From Burkholderiaceae bacterium (GTDB lineage Bacteria > Pseudomonadota > Gammaproteobacteria > Burkholderiales > Burkholderiaceae_C): DNA of 5,453 nt. Below are positions 1 through 5,453 of the stretch, one piece after another. The notes under the pieces are model-generated. The model ran no database searches and was not told the origin of the DNA. It saw only the letters and a list, made by a program, of their open reading frames with translations. The position numbers were made by a program, and so were the translations under genes. The stretch covers positions 1 to 5,453 of the forward strand of contig JALQVQ010000279.1 of the NCBI GenBank assembly GCA_023260315.1. The letters run 5' to 3'. Positions within the stretch are counted from its first letter, which is position 1, and every line of letters starts with the position of its first letter.

Positions 1-1530
1 GAATACCGCTATTTGGGGTCCACCTATGCGGGTCGCTTTCGCGGTGCGTACATGCCCAACGACACCTAGCGTAATGCCGATCGCTGGGGCTGGACATGGC
101 AACACCAACAAGGCTTGAATCCCTCAGGCTTGCCCGTTACCTTCAACGCCAATGTGAACCGAGTCAGCGATGGCGACTATTGGCGTGATTTCCCGCGGAC
201 CACCACCTCACTCACCTCGCGTTTACTGGCCAACGACCTGTCGCTGACCACTGGCGAAAACCTGTGGCAAGCCAGCGCGGGCGTCTACAAGTGGGAGACC
301 TTGCAATCAACCGGTACCGATCGGATCGCTGAGCCTTACGATCGTTATCAGCTCGCTTATCGGATTGGCTCGAAGGGATCGCGGGGCCAGTTCTCGGGCA
401 TCGATTGGTCGGTTGATACGGAATTAACCCAGTTCGACAAGCCCACCAGCAACACCCTTGATGGTCAGCGTTTGTTGGCTGCAGTCAACGTGAGTCATCG
501 TTACGACACGCCCGGCGGTTACATCACGCCCGCCCTTCGCCTGCACACGCGCAACTATCAAATGGACCAGGCGCTCCAAGCGAACGGTTTGTGGCAGGGG
601 CGACGCAGTGCGACAGTCACGACATCGACCTTCAGTATCGACAGTGGTTTGGTTCTCGAAGCCGCTCGGGGTGCCGCCATGCAAACGCTTGAGCCGCGCG
701 TGGTTTACGCGCAAACGCCCTATCGCAACCAAGACGGTTTGCCCAATTACGATTCGGGTGACGTCGACTTCAACCTCAGCAGTATTTACTCACCGTACCC
801 CTTCTCTGGCAACGATCGCGTGGCGGATGCGCGCCTGGTCACCTTGGGGCTGACCACGCGCTGGTTCAATGCCAGTGGTCGCGAGTTGTTCAACTTAACT
901 GCGGCGCAGCGTCGCCGCTTGGCTGACCAGCGTCAGGGCATCAGCGATGGCGCCGCACCATTGACCGATACCGTTAGCGACCTTTTGATTGGGGGTACCT
1001 ACAACCCATCCGATATCTGGCGCTTGGACGGTGTGGTCCAAGTCGATGCCGATACCAACCGGACCAAGCGCTCCACTGCACGCGTGACTTACCACCCGGG
1101 TAGCTATCGAACCGTCAGTTTGGCCTACCGGCTGCAGCGCGATGTGAGTGAGCTGATCGATTTGTCATGGCAGTGGCCTCTGAATGACCTGTGGGGTGAT
1201 CGTGGCGTTGATCTGGGCCCCGGCAAGGGGCTTGGTGCGCCGCGCTGGTACAGCGTGGGCCGTGTCAACTACAGTCAGAAAGATCAACGGGTGGCCGATA
1301 TGGTCACTGGCTTTGAATATGATGCCGGTTGTTGGGTGGGGCGCGTGGTGCTTGAGCGCGTTCAAACCGCCACCAACGAAGCCACCGACCGGCTGTTATT
1401 CCAACTTGAATTTGTCGGCTTCTCGCGCATTGGCGCGAACCCCCTGGCGACGCTGAGTGAGAACATCCCGCGTTACCAGTACCTCCGCCAGGAGGTGAAC
1501 CCGCCCAGCCGTTTCCAAAATTACGATTGA
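1..1530 (+). CDS. lptD: LPS-assembly protein LptD, C-terminal beta-barrel part (5' partial, with an in-frame TAG)
   Basis: LptD is the outer-membrane barrel that, with the lipoprotein LptE, inserts LPS into the outer leaflet. The frame is open from base 1 to TGA 1528-1530 except for TAG at 67-69. Residues before the stop (EYRYLGSTYAGRFRGAYMPND) and after it (RNADRWGWTWQHQQ) both match the start of the LptD barrel, which in E. coli reads ENEFRYLS...LDYLPSD. Further family motifs are YWRDF (178-192), QTLEPRVVYAQTPYRNQDG (682-738), the YDSGD/NLSSIY region, GNDRVADARLVTLGLTTRW and YDAGCWVGRVVLER (1318-1359). The C-terminus ENIPRYQYLR...FQNYD is typical of betaproteobacterial LptD. The N-terminal jellyroll domain and signal peptide lie outside the window. 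Only one cysteine is present (codon 1330-1332), where E. coli has an adjacent Cys-Cys pair used in disulfides. TTG at 115 is an unlikely true start because homology continues upstream of it. surA follows 10 bases later. Confidence 0.93.
67..69 (+). other. In-frame amber codon within lptD
   Basis: TAG falls in the lptD reading frame between ACC (Thr) and CGT (Arg). LptD-like sequence runs on in the same frame on both sides, so there is no frameshift. One C-to-T change from CAG (Gln) would explain it. lptD is essential in most Gram-negative bacteria, so a real null allele is unlikely. A base-call error near a contig end, a strain-specific mutation or suppressed readthrough are the alternatives. 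Confidence 0.85.
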
Positions 1531-1533
1531 GAG
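1529..1533 (+). promoter_or_regulatory. Weak ribosome binding site for surA
   Basis: GAGAG overlaps the lptD stop codon and sits 7 bases before TTG at 1541. It is the only purine-rich stretch near that codon and supports the TTG start. The match to the Shine-Dalgarno consensus is partial. Confidence 0.45.
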
Positions 1534-1540
1534 TCAGCGC

Positions 1541-2890
1541 TTGAATTCCCTAAATAACCGGTCTGTTGCCCGCCACCTGTCGTTGCTTGGCGTGGTTGTC
1601 GCTGTTGTCACCGCGGCCGCCCTTTTCGCAACGCCCGCGCTTGCCGCTGATAGCGATGCGCCCAAAGCGCCTGCGTTGTCTGATCGCATTGTGGCCGTCG
1701 TTAACGATGCCCCGGTCACCTTGTTTGACTTGAATCAGCGCGCCACCGTCTTGGCCCGCGAAAACAAAACGGCCATCACACCCGCGTTCAAAGCCCAAGT
1801 GTTGGAGTTGTTGATTGCCCAGCGTGCGCAAGTTCAGCGCGCTCAGCAAGAGGGGATCGTTATCGGCTCTCGCGACATTGACGGTGCGCAGGCCATGGTG
1901 GCGCAAAACAACCGCATGTCGGTTGAGGCTTTGCACGACGCGGTCCAGAAAGAGGGCTTGTCTGTTAAAACTTTTCGCCAGCAACTCGCCGATCAACTGA
2001 CCTTACAACGCATGCGCGAGCGCTTATTGGCGGGTATCGATCGGCCGAGCCAAGCGGAGATTGACGCGTATCTCGACGAACAACAAACACTGACCAACGA
2101 GAAGCCCCCCGTGCAGATTCAGTTGGCGCAGCTGTTCATCCCGGTGCCCGAGGGCGTGAGTCCTTCGGCCTTGGCGGCGATTGAGGCTGAAAAGCAAAGC
2201 ATCGATGCGGCGCTCAAGCGAGGCGAACCATTCGAGGCGCTTGTCAAAGCGCATTCGAAGTCTGCTGAGGCCGCAGGCGGCGGCGATATGGGTGTACGCG
2301 CCGTCGAGGATTATCCGCCGCTGTTCACGGACGCCACCCAAGCGGTCAGCGTAGGCGCCGTGTCCAATTGGGTGCGCAGCGGGGCTGGCTTCCACTTGCT
2401 CAAGGTACTGGGTCGCCCAATCCCCAAGATAACCATGACGGCAACGCAAACGCGCGCGCGGCACATTTTATTGACGGTCGGCCCTGATTTGACGCAGGCA
2501 CAGGCGGTTGAACGTTTGAAGGCGTTTCGCGCACAAATCGTTTCGGGTACGCGGGATTTTGGCGACATCGCCAAAGCCAACAGCCAAGATGGGTCAGCTG
2601 CTTACGGTGGTGACTTGGGCTGGGTGGCGCCGGGTGTTTTTGTTCCTGAGTTCGAGGGCCCGATGAACCAGTTGCCACCGGGTGAAGTGAGCGAGCCGGT
2701 GGTGTCACGATTTGGTGTTCATTTGATCCAAGTTCTTGAGCGCAAGCGTGTTCCGCTCGGGGAAGATGCGCAAAACGAAGCCATCGTTGACATTTTGAAA
2801 CAGCGAAAGGCCGACGAGGCCTTTAAAAAATGGACGGAAGAGGCGCGTTTGCGTGCCTATGTTGACATTCGTGATTTCAGCGCCGAATGA
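1541..2890 (+). CDS. surA: Periplasmic chaperone and peptidyl-prolyl isomerase SurA
   Basis: SurA is a periplasmic chaperone that escorts unfolded outer-membrane proteins, including LptD, to the BAM complex. The 449 residues (E. coli 428) begin with a Sec signal peptide: Arg7 and Arg11, a hydrophobic core at about 13-30, and likely cleavage after Ala35 (PALA|AD). The SurA N-terminal domain starts at DRIVAVVND (48-56) and runs to about 185. A first, divergent parvulin domain spans about 190-292 ([14 protein letters not shown]). A second, canonical parvulin domain spans about 303-402, with RARHILL (His308), GGDLGW and [12 protein letters not shown]-terminal helical segment follows. The start is TTG; there is no ATG or GTG that keeps the signal peptide, and the start is preceded by GAGAG. 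The gene lies 10 bases after lptD and its TGA overlaps the rsmA ATG, so it is co-transcribed. In E. coli the second parvulin domain is the active isomerase; the same is inferred here. Confidence 0.96.
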   Translation: MNSLNNRSVARHLSLLGVVVAVVTAAALFATPALAADSDAPKAPALSDRIVAVVNDAPVTLFDLNQRATVLARENKTAITPAFKAQVLELLIAQRAQVQRAQQEGIVIGSRDIDGAQAMVAQNNRMSVEALHDAVQKEGLSVKTFRQQLADQLTLQRMRERLLAGIDRPSQAEIDAYLDEQQTLTNEKPPVQIQLAQLFIPVPEGVSPSALAAIEAEKQSIDAALKRGEPFEALVKAHSKSAEAAGGGDMGVRAVEDYPPLFTDATQAVSVGAVSNWVRSGAGFHLLKVLGRPIPKITMTATQTRARHILLTVGPDLTQAQAVERLKAFRAQIVSGTRDFGDIAKANSQDGSAAYGGDLGWVAPGVFVPEFEGPMNQLPPGEVSEPVVSRFGVHLIQVLERKRVPLGEDAQNEAIVDILKQRKADEAFKKWTEEARLRAYVDIRDFSAE

Positions 2891-3669
2891 AGCACATTGC
2901 GCGAAAGCGATTCGGCCAGCATTTCCTTGTTGATGGCAGCATCATCGAAGGCATCGTCAATGGCATCGCGCCGGAGGCGGACGATCAGATGGTTGAGATT
3001 GGCCCTGGTCTCGGCGCCATTACCAACCCGCTGCTTGCGCGCCTGAAGCACCTCACGGTGGTTGAGCTGGACCGGGACCTTGTCAGCCGGTTGCGAACAA
3101 ATCCACAACTTACGGTGATCGATCAAGATGTGTTGCGGGTTGACTTTCGCACCTTGGCCTCGAGTGGCTTGCGCATCGTGGGCAACCTGCCCTACAACAT
3201 CTCGACGCCCATTTTGTTCCACTTGCTTGATGCCGTCGATGTGGTCAAAGACCAGCACTTCATGCTGCAAAAAGAGGTGATTGACCGCATGGTCGCTGCG
3301 CCTGCCACGTCGGCCTATGGCCGTTTGTCGGTCATGCTGCAGTGGCGCTATGACATGGAAAACTTTCTGCACGTGCCGCCAACCAGCTTTGACCCACCAC
3401 CACGCGTTGACAGCGCCATGGTGCGTATGGTGCCTAAAGCAAACCCGCCTGCGGTCAGCTTCGCGCGGTTCTCCGAAATGGTGCAAGTGGCGTTTAGTCA
3501 GAGACGCAAACTGCTGCGTCACACACTGGGCGTTTGGTTGGCCAACCAGGGTTACAGCGGTGATTTTGACCTCCGACGTCGCGCAGAGGAGGTCGCTGTG
3601 GACGAGTACTTGGCGCTGCATCAGGCGCTGCCACCCGGTACACGGTCACCCCCATCAGACATGGGCTAG
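2887..3669 (+). CDS. rsmA: 16S rRNA (adenine1518-N6/adenine1519-N6)-dimethyltransferase RsmA (KsgA)
   Basis: RsmA uses S-adenosylmethionine to dimethylate two adjacent adenines in the 3'-terminal hairpin of 16S rRNA, a late step in 30S assembly. The 260 residues (E. coli 273) carry the family signatures in order: [10 protein letters not shown] (7-16), SAM-binding motif I VEIGPGLG (36-43), the acidic ribose-binding end VVELDRD (58-64), IDQDVL (78-83), the catalytic motif GNLPYNIS (99-106), [10 protein letters not shown] (126-135), [11 protein letters not shown] (171-181) and [12 protein letters not shown] (203-214). ATG overlaps the surA stop as ATGA and no Shine-Dalgarno sequence is visible, so translation is probably coupled to surA. 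The last ~12 residues (Pro/Ser-rich, ending SDMG) are not a conserved part of the family as I know it. In E. coli pdxA lies between surA and rsmA; here it does not. A terminator follows the stop codon. Confidence 0.97.
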   Translation: MKHIARKRFGQHFLVDGSIIEGIVNGIAPEADDQMVEIGPGLGAITNPLLARLKHLTVVELDRDLVSRLRTNPQLTVIDQDVLRVDFRTLASSGLRIVGNLPYNISTPILFHLLDAVDVVKDQHFMLQKEVIDRMVAAPATSAYGRLSVMLQWRYDMENFLHVPPTSFDPPPRVDSAMVRMVPKANPPAVSFARFSEMVQVAFSQRRKLLRHTLGVWLANQGYSGDFDLRRRAEEVAVDEYLALHQALPPGTRSPPSDMG

Positions 3670-3674
3670 CCATG

Positions 3675-3701
3675 AAAAAAGCCAGCGTTCGCTGGCTTTT
3701 T
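3675..3701. terminator. Bidirectional rho-independent terminator between rsmA and the barstar gene
   Basis: A perfect stem GCCAGC (3681-3686) / GCTGGC (3691-3696) has a GTTC loop. It is flanked by six A on the left (3675-3680) and five T on the right (3697-3701), so the stem can extend by A-T pairs. On either strand a GC-rich hairpin is followed by a T run. It lies 5 bases past the rsmA stop and 37 bases past the stop of the convergent barstar gene, so it can end both transcripts. Confidence 0.93.
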
Positions 3702-3738
3702 GTCATCGTCCCCAGATGGGGGTATCGCGTCGAGCGGT

Positions 3739-4275
3739 TTAAGCGGCCGTTAACCAGTAGCCAGCGTTGAAGGGACTGCTCATGCGCAACGCCATTGGGC
3801 TGACATCGACCAACTTGTCGGTCGGCATGGGCTCCTCGCCGCCCTCCAGTTGAATGGTCTCGCCTGTTGCGGCGCGGGCCACAGCAAACGAGTAGAAGCA
3901 ACGGAAGGGGACCTTGCGGTCGTTCCAGTAATCCGAGGCATCGCGGAAGATATCAAGGAGTTGCTCACGCGTTTCTTTGTCAAACCTTGCGTGTGACGGG
4001 ATATGCTCGAGCACCGCAACAAAACCTGTTTGCGGACCGGACTTGTGCAACGTATCCGTGATGGCGCTGTAAAGCGTATCGAAGTTTTTGTTGCTGTTCA
4101 CAGGCAACGTGTATTGTGCGTTGATCAGATCGAGCACGTCCTGCTTCACTTGAGCCTTACCCAAGTTAGCGTACAGAAAGTGATGACCCAATGCTTCCGC
4201 AGCCTGCTGCAATTCGCTAACGCGGTGCGCTCGAATCGATTGAACAATGTTTGTACGTACTGTACGAAGTGGCAT
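3739..4275 (-). CDS. Barstar-family protein (barnase-inhibitor-like), orphan
   Basis: The 178 residues match the barstar-like family found in many betaproteobacteria. Classical barstar binds and blocks the secreted RNase barnase in the cytoplasm. The core runs from about residue 16 to 131: SIRAHRVSELQQAAEALG, then LPVNSNKNFDTLYSAITD (57-74) aligning with barstar LPEYYGENLDALWDCLTG, a buried strand FVAVLEHIP (85-93), LLDIFRDASDYW (106-117) and PFRCFYSF (123-130). Barstar Asp35 is kept (Asp66), but Tyr29 becomes Asn60, Gly31 Asn62 and Asp39 Ser70. Glu76 aligns with Asp112. A tail of about 45 residues ending YWLTAA goes beyond the barstar fold. There is no signal peptide, so it is cytoplasmic. 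I chose ATG 4275 because GGAG (4285-4282) lies 6 bases upstream; ATG 4281 (two residues longer) is the alternative. No barnase-like RNase is adjacent. Family membership is fairly secure; RNase inhibition is not shown. Confidence 0.85.
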   Translation of the reverse strand: MPLRTVRTNIVQSIRAHRVSELQQAAEALGHHFLYANLGKAQVKQDVLDLINAQYTLPVNSNKNFDTLYSAITDTLHKSGPQTGFVAVLEHIPSHARFDKETREQLLDIFRDASDYWNDRKVPFRCFYSFAVARAATGETIQLEGGEEPMPTDKLVDVSPMALRMSSPFNAGYWLTAA

Positions 4276-4281
4276 GTCCAT

Positions 4282-4285
4282 CTCC
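4282..4285 (-). promoter_or_regulatory. Shine-Dalgarno site of the barstar-family gene
   Basis: The minus strand reads GGAG, six bases before ATG 4275-4273, within a purine-rich run (AAGAAAGAAGCGGAG). It directly abuts the other in-frame ATG at 4281, which makes that ATG a poorer start. Confidence 0.65.
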
Positions 4286-4351
4286 GCTTCTTTCTTTTCA
4301 AAAATCAATCAAAGTTAGGCAATTTTGAAGAGGCACCGCGCGCGACAGTCG

Positions 4352-4367
4352 GCGAGCGGTTGCTCGC
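4352..4367. repeat. Short hairpin, 6-base arms
   Basis: GCGAGC (4352-4357) and GCTCGC (4362-4367) form a perfect stem around a GGTT loop. It lies in the likely leader or promoter region of the barstar gene, about 77 bases before its start. Function unknown. Confidence 0.5.
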
Positions 4368-4403
4368 TTTGGACGTTTGGTTGTTGTCAACCAGCCCTTT
4401 ATC

Positions 4404-4422
4404 GGGACGTCTCGAGACGCCC
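4404..4422. repeat. Palindrome CGTCTCGAGACG with GGG/CCC flanks
   Basis: A perfect 12-base palindrome (4408-4419) is flanked by GGG (4404-4406) and CCC (4420-4422), with one unpaired A. It lies about 130 bases upstream of the barstar gene start. The two-fold symmetry fits a dimeric repressor site or a hairpin; there is no direct evidence for either. Confidence 0.55.
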
Positions 4423-4466
4423 AACACGTATAAAAGGCAACGGCCAAGTGGCGGTGCATTCGACAA

Positions 4467-4539
4467 GGGTAAACCCTAAAAACAAGGCGAGAGTTTGCCT
4501 CAATATGGGTAAAAGCGCAAGGGGTAGGGGAATTTACCC
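4467..4539. repeat. Three copies of GGGTAAA, two direct and one inverted
   Basis: GGGTAAA occurs at 4467-4473 and 4507-4513, and inverted (TTTACCC) at 4533-4539. The first copy is itself part of a small inverted repeat AGGGT-AA-ACCCT (4466-4477). The second and third form 7-base arms. Three copies in 73 non-coding bases suggest a binding site or RNA stems, but the word is short enough for chance to remain possible. Confidence 0.4.
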
Positions 4540-4571
4540 GCCAAGTTGCTTAAAAAATCGGCAATTGGCGG
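4538..4571 (-). repeat. Imperfect 11-pair inverted repeat just downstream of maeB
   Basis: CCGCCAAGTTGC (4538-4549) pairs with GCAATTGGCGG (4561-4571), leaving one bulged base and an 11-base loop that contains six A (six T on the maeB strand). It lies 20 bases after the maeB stop, where a transcript-end hairpin is expected. The T run is inside the loop rather than after the stem, so it is not a canonical rho-independent terminator. It may protect the 3' end or be a degenerate terminator. Confidence 0.45.
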
Positions 4572-4591
4572 ATAGCCCCCGTCTCGATACG

Positions 4592-5320
4592 TTACTTCCG
4601 TTGGGCGTTGGCGTCAGCCACAGTCAGAGCCGTCATATTGACGATTCGGCGCACCGTGGTGCTGGGCGTCAGGATGTGTACCGGTTTGGCGGCGCCCAGT
4701 AAGACTGGGCCAATTGCGATACCACCACCGGACGCGGTCTTCAGAAGGTTGTAGGCGATGTTAGCCGCGTCGATGTTGGGCAGCACCAACAAGTTGGCCT
4801 CGCCACGCAGCACGCTGTCGGGCATCAGTTTTTCCCGAGCGACTGCGTCGAGTGCCACGTCTCCGTGCATTTCGCCGTCCACTTCCAACCAAGGCGCTTG
4901 CGCGTTCAGCAGCGCCAAGGTTCGGCGCATTTTGACGGCGCTCGGTTGATTGGATGAGCCAAAGTTAGAGTGTGACAACAGAGCGACTTTTGGCGTGATG
5001 CCAAATCGACGCATCTCTTCTGCCGCGGCCAACGTGATCTCGGTCAACTCCTCCGCGCTGGGGTCATAGTTCACATGGGTGTCAACCAAGAACACTTGCC
5101 GGCCCGGGAGCATCAACCCGTTCATGCATGCATAGGTGTGAGCGCCCTCGCGCTTTCCAATAACGGGGTCGATGTAATCCAGGTGATTTGATGTGCTGCC
5201 CCAGGTGCCGCAAATCATGCCGTCCACATGCCCGTTGGCCAACAGCATGGCCGCGATCAGGGTTAGGCGGCGGCGCATTTCGATTTTTGCCAACTGCTGG
5301 GTCACGCCTTGGCGTGATGT
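4592..5320 (-). CDS. maeB: NADP-dependent malic enzyme MaeB, C-terminal phosphotransacetylase-like domain (5' end missing)
   Basis: MaeB decarboxylates malate to pyruvate with NADP+. In the multimodular form a C-terminal phosphotransacetylase-like domain is not catalytic and senses acetyl-CoA. The 242 visible residues are that domain from TSRQGVTQQLAKIEMRRR onward, with GMICGTWG, VFLVDTHVNYDPSAEEL, EEMRRFGI, VALLSHSNFGSSNQPSA, VDGEMHGDVALD, GEANLLVLPNIDAANIAYNLLK, GPVLLGAAKPVHIL and TVRRIVNMTAL. The SHSNFGS and NMTAL motifs separate MaeB from true phosphate acetyltransferase. The family is about 750-770 residues, so roughly the last third is present. The frame is open from 5320; the next codon upstream is TAG (5323-5321), and homology stops there. 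GTG at 5305 lies inside conserved sequence and is not a credible native start. As it stands this fragment lacks the catalytic domain. The break may be an insertion, a rearrangement or an assembly join. Confidence 0.9.
   Translation of the reverse strand, partial: TSRQGVTQQLAKIEMRRRLTLIAAMLLANGHVDGMICGTWGSTSNHLDYIDPVIGKREGAHTYACMNGLMLPGRQVFLVDTHVNYDPSAEELTEITLAAAEEMRRFGITPKVALLSHSNFGSSNQPSAVKMRRTLALLNAQAPWLEVDGEMHGDVALDAVAREKLMPDSVLRGEANLLVLPNIDAANIAYNLLKTASGGGIAIGPVLLGAAKPVHILTPSTTVRRIVNMTALTVADANAQRK
5302..5317. repeat. Inverted repeat TCACGCC-TT-GGCGTGA beside the maeB break
   Basis: Perfect 7-base arms (5302-5308 and 5311-5317) flank a 2-base spacer. It encodes part of SRQGVT of maeB, so the symmetry may be fortuitous. 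Its edge is only 3 bases from the point where maeB homology ends. Confidence 0.5.
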
Positions 5321-5453
5321 CTATATAGAGGTCTAGAGAGAGAGAGAGATATTATTCTTCTGAGACATGAATAATTATTATGTACTCCATTTTTGCAAGG
5401 TTGGCTTGGAGTGAAGGGTTTGAGCGGACTATCTACACTGTAAGATAAGGTAT
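5321..5453. other. AT-rich tail of unknown origin
   Basis: By hand count 49 of 133 bases are G or C (about 37%), clearly below the neighbouring genes. It contains the palindrome TCTATATAGA (5320-5329), an (AG)7 run and ATAATTAT (5371-5378). I see no coding frame longer than a dozen or so codons that resembles a protein, and no continuation of maeB. It could be the end of a mobile element, an unrelated chromosomal segment joined by rearrangement, or foreign sequence joined during library preparation or assembly. No transposase or terminal repeat is visible to support a mobile element. Confidence 0.6.
5335..5349. repeat. (AG)7 dinucleotide microsatellite
   Basis: Seven AG units plus a final A run without interruption. 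Dinucleotide tracts of this kind are uncommon in GC-rich betaproteobacterial chromosomes and are the most foreign-looking part of the tail. Confidence 0.85.

Larger units (their letters stand above)
4282..4591. other. Non-coding spacer with several inverted repeats between maeB and the barstar gene
   Basis: These 310 bases carry no frame that I can link to a protein family on either strand. Open frames crossing the spacer on the plus strand show no start site or recognisable motif and run antisense into the genes on either side. I looked on the minus strand for a remnant of a guanyl-specific RNase, the expected barstar partner, and saw none. What stands out is a series of inverted repeats: 4352-4367, 4404-4422, 4466-4477, 4507-4539 and 4538-4571. 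The spacer should contain the 3' end of the maeB transcript and the promoter of the barstar gene, but no clear -35/-10 pair was found. A structured RNA is possible but unproven. Confidence 0.6.

Noticed and set aside
1550..1996. 148-codon minus-strand frame opposite the start of surA, with similar frames at 2024-2464, 2311-2580 and 2400-2708
   Set aside because: All are antisense to well-supported surA sequence and have no start signals or recognisable motifs.
2857..3621. 254-codon open frame on the minus strand opposite rsmA
   Set aside because: It lies wholly antisense to a gene with all RsmA motifs, and its His/Arg/Gln-rich translation matches no family; it is a shadow of GC-rich codon use.
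3710..3721. Second small hairpin CCCC-AGAT-GGGG after the rsmA terminator
   Set aside because: Only four pairs with no T run; the neighbouring bidirectional terminator explains this spacer.
4282..4308. N-terminal extension of the barstar protein to 4308 from a non-ATG start
   Set aside because: The added residues (Phe-Glu-Lys-Lys-Glu-Ala-Glu) are the translated purine-rich Shine-Dalgarno region, and homology begins at MPLRTV.
4362..4390. Consensus -35 box TTGACA on the minus strand (4390-4385) as the barstar promoter
   Set aside because: Seventeen bases downstream the sequence is GCGAGC, nothing like TATAAT, so no promoter is called.
4003..4479. 158-codon plus-strand frame running antisense over the barstar gene into the spacer
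   Set aside because: More than half is the complement of the barstar gene; there is no ribosome binding site and no family resemblance.
4538..4571. Rho-independent terminator for maeB
   Set aside because: The T run is within the loop, not after the stem, so it is listed only as an inverted repeat.
4282..4591. Remnant of a barnase-like guanyl-specific RNase upstream of the barstar gene
   Set aside because: No RNase active-site-like motif could be read in the minus-strand frames.
4325..4702. 125-codon plus-strand frame across the spacer and the maeB 3' end
   Set aside because: The start has no Shine-Dalgarno site, the end is antisense to conserved maeB codons, and the composition is not protein-like.
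1..5453. CRISPR array, tRNA or rRNA gene, transposase or phage attachment site
   Set aside because: No spaced direct repeats, no tRNA-like CCA/T-loop pattern and no transposase-like coding sequence were seen on either strand.

Overview
The window looks like a chromosomal fragment of a betaproteobacterium, most probably order Burkholderiales. The LptD and SurA sequences, the RsmA motifs, the MaeB C-terminus and the barstar-like protein all resemble Burkholderiales/Alcaligenaceae-type homologues as I remember them. No family or genus can be assigned from sequence reading alone. Coding DNA is moderately GC-rich, apart from the last ~130 bases.

Left part, plus strand (1-3669): a compact envelope/ribosome-maturation operon. 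It holds the beta-barrel part of lptD (5' end outside the window), surA (10 bases after lptD) and rsmA/ksgA (4-base ATGA overlap with surA). LptD inserts LPS into the outer membrane, SurA is the periplasmic chaperone that delivers LptD and other barrel proteins to the BAM complex, and RsmA dimethylates 16S rRNA. In E. coli pdxA lies between surA and rsmA; here it is absent. The operon ends at a strong bidirectional hairpin terminator (3675-3701).

Right part, minus strand: a 178-residue barstar-family protein (4275-3739) converges on rsmA and shares the terminator. A 310-base non-coding stretch with several inverted repeats and a repeated GGGTAAA word (4282-4591) separates it from the 3' third of maeB (NADP-malic enzyme, phosphotransacetylase-like domain; 5320-4592). 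No barnase-type RNase is visible beside the barstar gene.

Both window edges are abnormal. The lptD frame has an in-frame TAG at 67-69 with good homology on both sides. The maeB frame breaks abruptly at 5320/5321, where homology gives way to a 133-base AT-rich tail with an (AG)7 run and no recognisable coding. A mutation or insertion is possible, but two defects at the two edges of one short fragment make sequencing or assembly error the simplest explanation. I see no convincing novel multi-gene system; the most interesting biology is the orphan, divergent barstar gene and the structured spacer upstream of it.
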